Shown piece by piece: positions 1 through 8,731 of a stretch of DNA of 64,000 nt. Below the pieces are notes generated by a model. The model was given only the letters and a program-made list of their open reading frames with translations, was not told the DNA's origin and made no database searches. Source of the stretch: Candidatus Aminicenantota bacterium (lineage in GTDB: Bacteria; Acidobacteriota; Aminicenantia; UBA2199); contig JAPKZK010000021.1 of the NCBI GenBank assembly GCA_026393835.1, positions 1 through 64,000 on the forward strand, in the 5' to 3' direction. Within the stretch, counting starts at the first letter, position 1. The number at the start of each line of letters is the position of its first letter. The position numbers and the translations under genes are program-made.

Positions 1-33
1 TTGTGAGACCCAACGTCTTTTCGTTCGTGGCAT
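1..33 (-). CDS. start of a leftward gene, cut by the window edge
   Basis: On the minus strand an ATG at 33 follows an AAGGAAGG ribosome-binding site and opens the peptide MPRTKRRWVSQ before the window ends. A good promoter lies about 70 bases upstream on the same strand. Eleven residues are too few to name the product; the basic start would suit a DNA-binding or REP-transposase-like protein, but this is only a guess. Confidence 0.4.
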   Translation of the reverse strand, partial: MPRTKRRWVSQ

Positions 34-102
34 TTTCAACCTTCCTTGCCCTGAACTTTTTTTATGAACCAGCGGATTGGGCTCACCCTGTATTCTGTTT
101 TA

Positions 103-131
103 AATATATTGCATTGAGATTAAATTGTCAA
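103..131 (-). promoter_or_regulatory. sigma70-type promoter, leftward
   Basis: Read on the minus strand the sequence has TTGACA (126-131), a 17-base spacer and TATATT (103-108). It would drive the partial gene that starts at 33 and runs out of the window. Confidence 0.55.
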
Positions 132-133
132 TA

Positions 134-300
134 CCTTTTTCAAATTTTTTCTCATTTTTTTGACTGTCCCTTACCGCTCTTCTAAGGGTAAATTATTCAT
201 CATCATGGGAAAAAGTATTATTTTTTTGTATTTTGTTCAAAAAAATGGTAAACTTACAACTTGAAAAACCTGGAAACCCAGTAGAAAAGAAAGAGAAAAT
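134..300. other. intergenic region upstream of holB
   Basis: An AT-rich stretch with runs of T. I see no convincing gene and no clear promoter. A weak purine stretch (AAAGAAAGAGAAAAT) lies directly before the holB start and may serve as its ribosome-binding site. Confidence 0.4.
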
Positions 301-1308
301 ATGGCATTCGATGATCTGATCGGGAATAAGCGGATAAAAAATATTTTGACCAGTTACCTGAGACATAATATCGTACCTTACAGCATGATATTTTTCGGTC
401 CCAGTCCATCCAGCCTGCTGGCTTTTGCCCGCGGCTTTGCCAAGGCGCTGAACTGCCTTACCCAGGGCGACGACTTTTGCGGTCATTGCCGGCATTGCAC
501 CGAGGCCGACCACGACAGTTTCCTCGACCTGAGAATCCTGCAGCCGGACGGCCAGTTCTATAAAAAAGAACAGATTACCTACCTGGTGGAAGATAATTTC
601 AACAGACCCATGAAAGGTAATAGGAAAATTTATATACTTACCGGCGCCCACCATATGAACCCCAGTTCCGCCAATGCCTTTCTAAAAGTACTGGAAGAAC
701 CGGCGCCGGCTAACGTCTTTATCCTGCTGACGGATAATTTGAACGGCCTGCTGCCCACTATCAAATCCCGCTGCCAGATTTTGAAATTCTCCCCCCTTTC
801 TAAAAAAGAGATCACGGAATACCTGGTCCAACAAGGAGATGACGCTGAACAAGCGCAATTGAAAGCCTATCTAAGCCAGAGTAATGCGGAAAGCGTGGTA
901 ACCGGGGATTTCAAAGAGTTTATGAATAAACGCGCGGAAGTCCTGGCCATGCTGAGCGGCCTGCTGCAAAACCGCGGGGTGGAGGTTACCCTGATGAACC
1001 TTTTCAAATTGAGCCGCAGCAGGGAAAAATTCGTGGAATACTTCCGGGAAACGGTCAACCTGCTTTCTTTGATGCTGCGCGATATTATGGTTCTCCTGGT
1101 GGACCCGCAAAACCCGAATATAATAAACGTGGACTATAGGGAAACGCTCACAAAATTAATCCCATATATAACCATGGAAAAAACTTTGTTCCTGATCCGG
1201 AAAATGGAATACCTGCTGAGGGATATCCAACGAAACCTGAATGCCAGGGTATTGATCATGGAGTTCATTAAGAGCTATACCGACGCCGAGAGCGAAGGTG
1301 AAGCGTGA
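301..1308 (+). CDS. holB: DNA polymerase III delta' subunit (clamp loader)
   Basis: A 335-aa protein of the AAA+ clamp-loader family that, with gamma/tau and delta, opens the beta sliding clamp at primer ends. The N-terminal region reads MAFDDLIGNKRIKNIL. A four-cysteine zinc site is visible at about residues 52, 60, 63 and 66 (CGHCRHC). The Walker A position reads GPSPSSLL without the GKS/T, so it should not bind ATP, as is usual for delta'. The SRC arginine-finger motif follows the Walker B-like stretch (IKSRCQ). Length is normal for the family. The TGA stop lies inside a run of GCGTGAG repeats that separates it from the RicT-like gene 30 bases downstream, and the two genes are probably cotranscribed, as holB and ricT often are. 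Confidence 0.9.
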   Translation: MAFDDLIGNKRIKNILTSYLRHNIVPYSMIFFGPSPSSLLAFARGFAKALNCLTQGDDFCGHCRHCTEADHDSFLDLRILQPDGQFYKKEQITYLVEDNFNRPMKGNRKIYILTGAHHMNPSSANAFLKVLEEPAPANVFILLTDNLNGLLPTIKSRCQILKFSPLSKKEITEYLVQQGDDAEQAQLKAYLSQSNAESVVTGDFKEFMNKRAEVLAMLSGLLQNRGVEVTLMNLFKLSRSREKFVEYFRETVNLLSLMLRDIMVLLVDPQNPNIINVDYRETLTKLIPYITMEKTLFLIRKMEYLLRDIQRNLNARVLIMEFIKSYTDAESEGEA

Positions 1309-1330
1309 GGCGTGAGGCGTGAAGCGTGAG
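1303..1330 (+). repeat. four 7-bp GCGTGAG tandem units
   Basis: Units at 1303, 1310, 1317 (one mismatch) and 1324. The first contains the TGA stop of holB, so the tract forms the short holB-ricT spacer. It may be a slippage product or part of a larger dispersed repeat. No function can be read from it. Confidence 0.6.
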
Positions 1331-1338
1331 GTATTTAA

Positions 1339-2064
1339 ATGTTTAAGGTGATTACGGTAAAAATCGAGGACCGGAAAGATGTCCTCCACTTTAAAACAAA
1401 AGAAACCGAAATAAAACCCAATGACCATGTGATTATAAAATCATTGATCGGGGAAGAATTAGGCGTTGTTTTAAAGTCCTTTGGAAATATATTCAACCAG
1501 ATAAAAAACATTTCCTGTATACCGGAGATACTGAGAAGGGCCACGGACAGCGACCTGGATAATTTCCGGAAAAAAACCGTGGAAGAACAGAAAGCCTACG
1601 ACTTCTGCTTGAAAAGGATAACAGAACGGGAAATCCCCATCAAACTGATAAAAGTCAGTTTTTTTACCTCCGAGAGAAAAGCCATCTTCTATTTTTCCTC
1701 CGAGGGAAGGATCGATTTCCGGGACCTGGTCAAAGACCTGGCCAAGAAATTCAGGATGCGCATCGAAATGCGGCAGATCGGTATCCGCGATGAAGCCAAA
1801 ATGATCGGCGGCCTGGGGATTTGCGGCAGGCAATTATGCTGCAAAGTGTTTTTAAACAGCATCGAACCGATAACCCTCCAGATGGCCCGGCGCCAGAACT
1901 TGAATATGAACCCGGTAAAAATCTCGGGCCAGTGCGGCCGGTTGATGTGCTGCCTTTCCTACGAGGAAGACATGGGCGGACGTATCTATATCGAAGACCA
2001 GGATGAACTGGTGGGCTACAACGAAGAGGAAGAGGAAGAAAATGCAGTCCCATCCATCGATTAA
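1339..2064 (+). CDS. ricT: PSP1-domain protein, RicT/YaaT family
   Basis: A 241-aa cytosolic protein of the PSP1 family. In Bacillus, RicT works with RicA and RicF in a Fe-S complex that affects RNA processing and phosphorelay activity; in this organism the role is inferred only. Two cysteine clusters typical of the family are seen: GICGRQLCCKVF near residue 157 and SGQCGRLMCCLSYE near residue 195. The C-terminus is very acidic (EEEEEE). Placement directly after holB matches the conserved order in many bacteria and supports the call. The end overlaps the next gene by 23 bases, suggesting translational coupling. Confidence 0.88.
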   Translation: MFKVITVKIEDRKDVLHFKTKETEIKPNDHVIIKSLIGEELGVVLKSFGNIFNQIKNISCIPEILRRATDSDLDNFRKKTVEEQKAYDFCLKRITEREIPIKLIKVSFFTSERKAIFYFSSEGRIDFRDLVKDLAKKFRMRIEMRQIGIRDEAKMIGGLGICGRQLCCKVFLNSIEPITLQMARRQNLNMNPVKISGQCGRLMCCLSYEEDMGGRIYIEDQDELVGYNEEEEEENAVPSID

Positions 2065-3412
2065 AAAACGATTTTTCCCGGCGCTGTGGCTTATATTTTC
2101 AATTCTTAGCGCCATTCCCGGCTATTCGCAGTTTAAACCGCTTTATACCTATTATAATTTTTCCTTCGGGGCCAGGGCCATGGGCGTGTCCAATGCGTTT
2201 ACCGCAGTGGCCGACGACCTGTCGGCGGTTTCCTGGAATCCGGCCGGCATCGCGGAATTTAACGCCCCGCAAGCCTACATTAATTATAAAAACGATGAGT
2301 TGCTTTACAACTATGATGAACAGCAGCAGCCGGGCGTTCCTGATAACAACCGCTATACGCGGCGCCTGGAGTCGCGGTTAAAAACAGTGGATTTTCTTTC
2401 CGTATCGGTCCCGGCGTACTTCTGGGATATGAAGTGGAATTTCGCCCTCAGTTACTATCGGTTTATTCCTTATACCATGGCGGGTAAATTTACAGAAAAC
2501 GAAGACAGTTATGCCGGCGCCATTGCCACGGGATACAATAATACCGTTCATTTTTCCGGCGAAGGCGGCATCGATGTGCTGGGCTTTACGGCCGCTTATT
2601 ATTTAAGCGATTATTTTTCCCTGGGCATAACCTTGCAGCAATTTATAAATTCAGGTACGGCCGAATACCGGTCCCTGTACCAAAGCGCAGGCGGTTCCGT
2701 CAGGCTGGAAGACAATAAAACCTATACCGAGAAACTGGAGGGCCGCAATATAATCCTGGGGTTTATTTTCAAACCCATGAAAGATGTGGCTGTCGGAGTG
2801 ACCTACCGCACCCGGCTTGCCAATATATTCGAATCGGAATATGTGAATCTTTATTCTCACAACGGCAGTACCGGCGTGGTGGAAGATGCGGCCCGGGCCG
2901 ATGTGGTGATACCCCCGCGGTTATCCCTGGGGGTAATGGTGCGGCTTTTCCCGTGGATGCGGTTGTCAGTGGACTATTTTGTTATTTACTGGCGACTCAG
3001 TCATATATATCATGATTATGGCCAGGCCGAAGACGAGGCGCGGGAATTCCCGGTGAGGAACGCTTATTCGTTCCGCCAGCGGGATGCCGTAAATCTCCGG
3101 GCAGGTTTGGAGTTTACGGTCCCGGTTGAAAAAATGACTCTTTTCTTGAGGTGTGGTTTGTTCAAGGAAAATCCCTTGTTCCCGGCCGGCGCCGGCAACT
3201 CGAAAGTGATCAAACTGATCGGCTATTCGCTGGGGTTTGGCCTTGATTTATCGTCCGTGGCGGCTTTCGATTTTGCCTATATGAAACAAAAAGCCAATTG
3301 GTGGGAACCGGGGCATTTCGACCCGGCGGCGCCTGTATTAACGCGTTACAGTAACAACATGGTCCGGTTATCTCTCATTTTCCGTTTTGGTTCATCTCAA
3401 AAGAAAACGTAA
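2042..3412 (+). CDS. PorV/OmpP1-like outer-membrane beta-barrel protein
   Basis: About 456 aa from the ATG at 2042, chosen because it begins a Sec signal peptide (MQSHPSIKKRFFPALWLIFS, ending near GYSQ). An in-frame upstream start at 2003 would add residues inside the ricT end. The mature N-terminus FGARAMGVSNAFTAVADD followed by WNPAGIAEF is the signature of the PorV/PorQ and FadL/OmpP1 barrel group, and alternating hydrophobic strands run to a C-terminal aromatic strand (LSLIFRFG). Such proteins sit in the outer membrane and act in transport of hydrophobic compounds or as shuttle/anchor proteins of type IX secretion. No other type IX component is visible here, so the substrate is unknown. 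Confidence 0.75.
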   Translation: MQSHPSIKKRFFPALWLIFSILSAIPGYSQFKPLYTYYNFSFGARAMGVSNAFTAVADDLSAVSWNPAGIAEFNAPQAYINYKNDELLYNYDEQQQPGVPDNNRYTRRLESRLKTVDFLSVSVPAYFWDMKWNFALSYYRFIPYTMAGKFTENEDSYAGAIATGYNNTVHFSGEGGIDVLGFTAAYYLSDYFSLGITLQQFINSGTAEYRSLYQSAGGSVRLEDNKTYTEKLEGRNIILGFIFKPMKDVAVGVTYRTRLANIFESEYVNLYSHNGSTGVVEDAARADVVIPPRLSLGVMVRLFPWMRLSVDYFVIYWRLSHIYHDYGQAEDEAREFPVRNAYSFRQRDAVNLRAGLEFTVPVEKMTLFLRCGLFKENPLFPAGAGNSKVIKLIGYSLGFGLDLSSVAAFDFAYMKQKANWWEPGHFDPAAPVLTRYSNNMVRLSLIFRFGSSQKKT

Positions 3413-3425
3413 GGTTAGGGAATTA

Positions 3426-3492
3426 AACAAAAATTTTTGGAAGTCCGAAACGGCGAAACCTTTTTATAAAAAGGTTTCTGGTGGCCGAAGGC
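3426..3492. terminator. hairpin of a recurring intergenic family, between convergent genes
   Basis: A perfect 24-base palindrome (GAAACC, T5, A, T, A5, GGTTTC) at 3455-3478 lies between the barrel gene and ftsX, both of which end here. A flank CAAAAATTTTTGGAAGTCCG and the tail GGCCGAAGGCAC recur with the same hairpin at 12.75 kb, and related copies are at 8.6, 59.3 and 60.3 kb. It probably terminates transcription from both sides. Confidence 0.65.
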
Positions 3493-3497
3493 ACATC

Positions 3498-4391
3498 TCA
3501 GTTTTTCAAAAATTGTCTCACCGAGATATAAGAGGAAAGGAGCCCGATGCCTGTTCCCAGCAGCAGTAACCGTAAAAAGAGCACCGGCGGGATATTTTTG
3601 AAACTGATCATATCCTTGAAAATATTATACATAAAAGTGGCGTAGGCGGGAAATAACTTTAAGGTGATAAAAAGCAAAACGCAGGCCATGACGCTGCCGA
3701 AAAATCCCAACAGCGCTCCCTCGATAATGAAAGGAATCTTAATGTACCAGTCCGTTGCCCCCACCAGCCTGTAAATGATGATCTCTTCTTTCCTGTAAAA
3801 GATGTTCAACTTGATCAAATTGAAAATAATAAAAGCCGAAACGAAAATCAAAATCATACTCAGGAACATCCCCACCAGCGAAATAAATTTTTTGATGGCC
3901 ATTACTTTTTGGGCCCAGTCCAGGTTGACCTGTTTACTTTCGACAATGCTTAATTTTTCAATGTCTTCGATAAAGGAGATGACCTTTGTACCGATATTGT
4001 ATTCCTGTTTGAATTTGACTTCGATGGAAGCCGGGAAAGGGGAGGTCTTGAATTCCGAGAGGATGTATTTCAACTCCGGGAACTGCCTTGAAAAAGCGAT
4101 TTCCGCCTGGTCCCTGGAATTGAAGGCGACATCTTCCACCAGTAAACTCTCTTTGAGCTTTTTTAATAACAGATCGATCTCAGGTTGTTCCACACTATCA
4201 TTAAAATAAAAAATCGCCTCGATGTTTTTGGAAAATTCGTTGGCAAAGGTTTCCAGGCTGAAGGATAGGTAGTTAAAGATGCCGAAGATCAGGAGGGTAA
4301 AGGCAATAATGCCGAAACTCAGGAAGTTGATCAGTTTATTGCGTGTGATGCTTATGAAAGCATTGCTGAGAGTACTTTGCAGCAGGTTCAC
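3498..4391 (-). CDS. ftsX: cell-division ABC transporter permease FtsX
   Basis: A 297-aa inner-membrane protein with the FtsX layout: a first membrane helix near residues 20-45, an extracytoplasmic domain to about residue 165, and three more helices at about 170-195, 225-250 and 270-290. With FtsE it transmits ATP hydrolysis to periplasmic cell-wall hydrolases at the division site. The start overlaps the end of ftsE by four bases, the usual ftsEX arrangement, so the two are translated together. Confidence 0.9.
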   Translation of the reverse strand: MNLLQSTLSNAFISITRNKLINFLSFGIIAFTLLIFGIFNYLSFSLETFANEFSKNIEAIFYFNDSVEQPEIDLLLKKLKESLLVEDVAFNSRDQAEIAFSRQFPELKYILSEFKTSPFPASIEVKFKQEYNIGTKVISFIEDIEKLSIVESKQVNLDWAQKVMAIKKFISLVGMFLSMILIFVSAFIIFNLIKLNIFYRKEEIIIYRLVGATDWYIKIPFIIEGALLGFFGSVMACVLLFITLKLFPAYATFMYNIFKDMISFKNIPPVLFLRLLLLGTGIGLLSSYISVRQFLKN

Positions 4392-5065
4392 AGGGTCGCC
4401 TCCGCCGGGCCGGAGGGCGTATATTTCCCCTGGTCAAGTCTCAAGGTACGTTTAGGGAACATGTTCAGCAAGTGGCGGTCGTGGGTGGCGATAATCGTCG
4501 TGATGCCGTTGGCATTTATTTTTTCAAAGATTTTAAAGATTTCGATAGACAATTCCGTATCCAGGTTTCCCGTGGGCTCGTCGGCAATAACGATTTTAGG
4601 GTTGCCCACGATGGCCCTGGCAATGGCCACGCGCTGCTGTTCCCCGCCGGATATATGGGTAGGGAAATAGTTTTTACGATGCGATAAGCCCACCTGGGCC
4701 AATACTTTGACCACCATTTTATCGATGGCGGATTTTCTTTCTCCCCTGACCACCAGGGGGATGGCCACATTTTCATAGACGGTTCGGTTGGCCAGCAGTT
4801 TGAAATCCTGGAATACGATGCCGATATTCCTTCTTAACAGGTACAATTCTTTTTGCGGAATAAGGTTGATGTTGTTGGAATTTACCAGTATTTGTCCTTT
4901 GGAAGGCAATTCTTCTTTAAAAATCAGTTTTAAAAGAGTGGACTTGCCGGCCCCGGAGGCGCCGGTGAGGAAAATAAATTCTCCCTTTTGAATACTGAGG
5001 CTGATGTCATACAGGGCGTATTGATCTTTTACATATTGCTTGAAAACATGATAGAACTCAATCAC
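4388..5065 (-). CDS. ftsE: cell-division ABC transporter ATPase FtsE
   Basis: A 225-aa ABC ATPase. Walker A is TGASGAGKSTLLKL, the signature is HISGGEQQRVAIARA and Walker B is IVIADEPTGNLD, followed by the switch histidine (IIATHDRHLL). Length and motifs are standard for FtsE. It pairs with FtsX directly downstream. The C-terminus is slightly extended (TPSGPAEATL) compared with the family core. Confidence 0.92.
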   Translation of the reverse strand: MIEFYHVFKQYVKDQYALYDISLSIQKGEFIFLTGASGAGKSTLLKLIFKEELPSKGQILVNSNNINLIPQKELYLLRRNIGIVFQDFKLLANRTVYENVAIPLVVRGERKSAIDKMVVKVLAQVGLSHRKNYFPTHISGGEQQRVAIARAIVGNPKIVIADEPTGNLDTELSIEIFKIFEKINANGITTIIATHDRHLLNMFPKRTLRLDQGKYTPSGPAEATL

Positions 5066-5138
5066 TTTTCAATCCTCGCGTCCTTGCTTCCTCACATAGG
5101 CGCTTAACCTCAACCTCAGCCCGGTTTTTGCCGCGGCG

Positions 5139-5879
5139 TTATTGGGGTTCTTCTTCCTGGGCTTCTTTTTGCACTTCGATCTTTTTAAACAGTATCCTGC
5201 CGCAATTTTCGCATACGCTAATATCGTTGGAGGAAATCAGTTCATTTAACCGCTGCGGTCGCACCATCACATTGCAGATGCCGCAGAATTCGGTCTCAAC
5301 ATAGGAAATCGCTTTCCCATTCTTATTTTTCGCAAGATGATCGTAGGTATGCAGTAAGTTTGCGGGGATTTTGGCGCGCAGTTCTTTTCTTTCTTTGACC
5401 ATGTGGCCCAGTTTTGCTTTCTGGTATTCCAGGCTGGTGTTCAGATCTTTTATTTTTTCATTGTATTCCGCGGCGATTTTATCGAATTCAGTTTCGCTGT
5501 TCCGGATTTCTGTCATGATCTCATCCGATTCCAGCATCAGTTCGATAATTTTTTCTTCAACCCCGCCGATATTGCTTTCTTCGAAGTTGATCTCGGCGAT
5601 AAATCCCTGGTATTCCTTGTTGGTAGTGGCTTTGCTCATCTGTTCTTTGTACTTTTTGATTTTTTCTTTCAGCAGGAGGATATCCTTTTCCAACTTTTCT
5701 CTCTTTTTGACATTCTCGCTCAGCTTAACCCTGGAATTTTCAATGATGGTGTTTTTCCCGTCTCGCTCTTCTTCTACCTTTTTGATTTCCCCCGGGATTT
5801 CTTTGATGAGGCTTTCTGTCTCTTTTAATTGATCGTCATGCTGCTGCAGTGAGTATAAAATTTCCAGTCCTTCTTTCAA
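5139..5879 (-). CDS. coiled-coil and C4 zinc-ribbon protein (COG1579 family)
   Basis: A 246-aa protein. Residues about 1-180 form one long charged coiled coil rich in E and K; residues about 195-235 form a zinc ribbon with CGIC and CENCGR pairs. This is the layout of the COG1579 family, predicted nucleic-acid-binding proteins of unknown exact function. It is the first gene of a leftward set that continues with ftsE and ftsX after a 73-base gap, so cotranscription is possible. A tRNA gene lies just upstream. Confidence 0.8.
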   Translation of the reverse strand: MKEGLEILYSLQQHDDQLKETESLIKEIPGEIKKVEEERDGKNTIIENSRVKLSENVKKREKLEKDILLLKEKIKKYKEQMSKATTNKEYQGFIAEINFEESNIGGVEEKIIELMLESDEIMTEIRNSETEFDKIAAEYNEKIKDLNTSLEYQKAKLGHMVKERKELRAKIPANLLHTYDHLAKNKNGKAISYVETEFCGICNVMVRPQRLNELISSNDISVCENCGRILFKKIEVQKEAQEEEPQ

Positions 5880-5906
5880 TGATGCTCCTTTTTAAAAAGA
5901 ATTAAT

Positions 5907-5979
5907 TGGGTCTACCAGGATTCGAACCTGGAACCAACCGGTTATGAGCCGGTAGCTCTAGCCGTTGAGCTATAGACCC
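5907..5979 (-). tRNA. tRNA with anticodon CAT (Met elongator or Ile2)
   Basis: A 73-base cloverleaf on the minus strand: acceptor GGGTCTA/TAGACCC with discriminator A, D arm GCTC/GAGC, anticodon stem ACCGG/CCGGT around the loop CTCATAA, and T arm CCAGG-TTCGAAT-CCTGG. The 3' CCA is not encoded. The first base pair is G-C, so it is not an initiator. CAT can be elongator methionine or, after lysidine modification, isoleucine-2; I cannot decide from sequence alone. Confidence 0.93.
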
Positions 5980-6042
5980 AAAGATTAGCCTTTAGAGTAT
6001 CAAAAAAAACGCATGGTGTCAAGACCTATTTTTTAATTATTG

Positions 6043-6071
6043 TTGACAAGGAGGCAAAATGATATTATAAT
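6043..6071 (+). promoter_or_regulatory. consensus sigma70 promoter of the DnaE-family gene
   Basis: TTGACA (6043-6048), a 17-base spacer and TATAAT (6066-6071), matching both consensus boxes exactly. The expected start of transcription is near 6078, about 40 bases before the gene. Confidence 0.75.
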
Positions 6072-6119
6072 AAAAACGAACAAAAAGCGAATATGGGTTC
6101 GCGAAAAGGATTGTGAACG

Positions 6120-8597
6120 ATGAAATATGTGCCATTGAGAATTTATTCTGTGTTTTCACGTGGTAAAGGCGCTGTGGGCGCTGCTGAATTAGGGGACTTC
6201 CTTAAACAAAGAGATGTCAATTGCCTGGCTGTTACTGATCCTTTTAGTATGGCCGGTTGGGAAAGCTTTCGTAAGGAGGCGCTGGCAAGGGGCATGAAAC
6301 CCCTGTTGGGTACGGAGATACGGATCCAGGATATCGGCGCCTTTATGCTTTTTCCCATTACCGTGAAAGGTTACTTCTCCCTGGTCTCTTCTTTTAATCA
6401 AAAAGTATTCTCGAAGCTGGAAGATGTGATTGCGGTCTACATTCCTCGCCGTATGGCCGCAAACCTCAGCCCCTCTTTTATGAATATTCGCAAACAAATC
6501 ACGCCGGAAAATTTCTACCTGGGCCTCGAATGGAACAGCAGCCGCTGGATTATTGACCTGTCGAAGAAATACAATATACCGCCGGTGTGGGTTCAACCCA
6601 TGAAATGGGTTATGAACCCGGAGAAATACGCGGTGGCTTCCGCCGTGTTCAACCACCATCCTGTCTCAGATATACTGATAGGCGCCAAATCCGGCGAGCT
6701 TCCCCTCTATGGTCCCATGAGCGCGCAAGCCATTACGCGGCGCTGGGGCGACGCCGGCCGCGCCGCCATGAAAAATACTTTTACCCTCGCTTCGCGTACC
6801 GCCTTTGATTTTTCCGATATTTCCACCGGGGCGGATTCTCCCCAACTCCTGCCGGCTTCGCTGTCGGCTGCGGGCGGAACCCCCGCTTCGTATACCTTCG
6901 ACCCCGGGAACCGACTGGAAGAAGTGGTAAACCGCGAAATGGCAAACCGAACCCTTACAATGGCCGAACGCGAAAGGGCTTTTCGCGAATTGAATATCAT
7001 CAAAGAACAGGGCTTTGCCGTTTATTTCCTGATTGCAGCCGAAATCGGAAATTTCTGCAAGAAAAGCAATATCTATTTTAACTTGCGGGGGTCCGGGGTC
7101 TCTTCATTCATCCTTTATCTCCTGGGGCTATCCAGGGTGAACCCCATCGAACACGATCTCCTGTTCGAACGGTTTGTCAACAGCCTCCGCGATGACCTGC
7201 CGGATATCGATATCGATATCGATTCGTCGCGGCGGGCCCAGGTGTTGAAGTGGGTGTTTGAGAAATACGATAAAAAAGTGGTCTTCGTATCCACCCATAA
7301 ATTCTTCAAAGCCCGTTCCGCCCTTTATGAAGTGGCGCGGGCCTATGGATTCAACGCCGAAGACGCCCATAAAATGAGTAAAGAACTGCCCATGTTTGTT
7401 TCGCCCTCAACCCTTGAAGGAAAAGGGACCGGGAAAATGGCGGAAGTCTATCGCATGGCTGCCCTACTGGAAGGCGTTTATAAAGAATATTCGCTGCACC
7501 TGGGCGGCGTACTGTTTTCCGCCGGCGAGGCGAGTAAATCCTTTCCCATCGAGAAATCGCCCCACGGGTTTGAACAGGCCATCTGGGACAAAGACACCGT
7601 GGAACGGCTGCGAATTTTTAAACTGGACCTCCTGGGCGTCCGGGGTTTCGATGTTATCGCGCCCGTGGCGCTTAAGGGCGGCGTGGATTTCCATGACCCG
7701 GAGGTGTGGAAAAATATCCAGGAAGGACAAACCATCGGTTGTTTTCAACAGGAAAGCCCCCTGGTCCGGGAAACCCTGCTGAAAGTCCGGCCCCGTAACC
7801 TCCATGAACTTGCCGTCACTATTGCCATTATCCGCCCCGGTCCTTCCCAATCGGGGATGAAACAATCCTATATCGAGAGAAAACCCGCGCTTCATCCCGT
7901 CCTGGAGAAGATTTTTCCCACCACCCGCGGCAACCTGATTTTTGAAGAACAAATATCCGTGCTGCTTCATACGGTTGCCGGCTGGAACCTGGAACGGTCG
8001 GAAAAGATACGCCGCGACCTGAAAAAGGGTAGGGGAGAGCAGTACAAGGAGGAATTTTTCAGCAAAGGGAAAGCCAACGGTTGGAAAGAAGTGGATTTGC
8101 AGACTTTCTGGAAACTGGCGGATGATTTCTCGCGCTATGCCTTCAACCAGGGGCACAGTGTGTCGTATGCCTATTCCGCTTATCTATCGGCGTGGTTTAA
8201 GACGCGGTATCCCGTTACTTTTTTCTGCCGGGTGATTAACGCCGGCGGGGGTTATTACCCGATGCCTTTTTATATAGCGGAAGCCAAGCGCTGGGGCGTG
8301 AAGATTTTACCGCCGGATATCAATGCCAGCGCCCTTGGGTTCAGCGAGGAAAAAGGGGCGCTGCGCACCGGGCTTATCTTCATCAAAGGCGTGGGCATGG
8401 CGCTGGCGTCTAAAATCATTAAGGGCCGGGGCATGGGGTATCACAGCCTCGAGGACCTCCTCAGCCGTACCGGCATTGGGGAACGTGACCTGGCAAATTT
8501 AATGGCGGTATCGGCGTTGAGTTCGCTGGGGCATAACGGTTTCACCCAGGAAGAGCGGGAAAAGAATTGGAAAGAATACCTGGGGTTTGTCCCTTAA
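6120..8597 (+). CDS. short DnaE-family DNA polymerase III alpha-like protein
   Basis: An 825-aa C-family polymerase, clearly shorter than replicative DnaE (about 1100-1200 aa) and DnaE2/ImuC (about 1050 aa). The polymerase core is present: the catalytic aspartates lie in LPDIDIDIDSSRR near residue 362, and the fingers region shows CFQQESPLVRETLLKV and IIRPGPSQSG. The N-terminal PHP domain is degenerate: where active enzymes have HxHxxYS this reads YVPLRIYSVFS. The C-terminal OB fold and tau-binding part are missing after a helix-hairpin-helix-like end. This suggests an accessory or translesion polymerase rather than the main replicase. No imuB or lexA gene is adjacent, so a damage role is inference. 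Confidence 0.72.
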   Translation: MKYVPLRIYSVFSRGKGAVGAAELGDFLKQRDVNCLAVTDPFSMAGWESFRKEALARGMKPLLGTEIRIQDIGAFMLFPITVKGYFSLVSSFNQKVFSKLEDVIAVYIPRRMAANLSPSFMNIRKQITPENFYLGLEWNSSRWIIDLSKKYNIPPVWVQPMKWVMNPEKYAVASAVFNHHPVSDILIGAKSGELPLYGPMSAQAITRRWGDAGRAAMKNTFTLASRTAFDFSDISTGADSPQLLPASLSAAGGTPASYTFDPGNRLEEVVNREMANRTLTMAERERAFRELNIIKEQGFAVYFLIAAEIGNFCKKSNIYFNLRGSGVSSFILYLLGLSRVNPIEHDLLFERFVNSLRDDLPDIDIDIDSSRRAQVLKWVFEKYDKKVVFVSTHKFFKARSALYEVARAYGFNAEDAHKMSKELPMFVSPSTLEGKGTGKMAEVYRMAALLEGVYKEYSLHLGGVLFSAGEASKSFPIEKSPHGFEQAIWDKDTVERLRIFKLDLLGVRGFDVIAPVALKGGVDFHDPEVWKNIQEGQTIGCFQQESPLVRETLLKVRPRNLHELAVTIAIIRPGPSQSGMKQSYIERKPALHPVLEKIFPTTRGNLIFEEQISVLLHTVAGWNLERSEKIRRDLKKGRGEQYKEEFFSKGKANGWKEVDLQTFWKLADDFSRYAFNQGHSVSYAYSAYLSAWFKTRYPVTFFCRVINAGGGYYPMPFYIAEAKRWGVKILPPDINASALGFSEEKGALRTGLIFIKGVGMALASKIIKGRGMGYHSLEDLLSRTGIGERDLANLMAVSALSSLGHNGFTQEEREKNWKEYLGFVP

Positions 8598-8616
8598 AAA
8601 ACAGTACCTTCGGTGA

Positions 8617-8646
8617 CCAGGAACCCTTTTGAAAAAGGGTTCCTGG
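8617..8646. terminator. hairpin after the DnaE-family gene
   Basis: An almost uninterrupted palindrome, CCAGGAACCCTTTT then GA then AAAAGGGTTCCTGG. It belongs to the same intergenic hairpin family as 3426-3492 and sits between convergent genes. Confidence 0.65.
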
Positions 8647-8687
8647 ACTTCCTAAAACTTTTAACTAAACAAAAGTTTTTCGGGGGT

Positions 8688-8726
8688 CCAGGGGGGAACA
8701 TCGCGTTTTTCAAAAAAGCCCCCTGG
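8688..8726 (-). terminator. terminator of the transcarboxylase operon
   Basis: CCAGGGGG pairs with CCCCCTGG across a loop containing T and A runs. It lies directly past the stop of the biotinyl carrier gene at 8732 on its strand. Confidence 0.5.
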
Positions 8727-8731
8727 GATAT

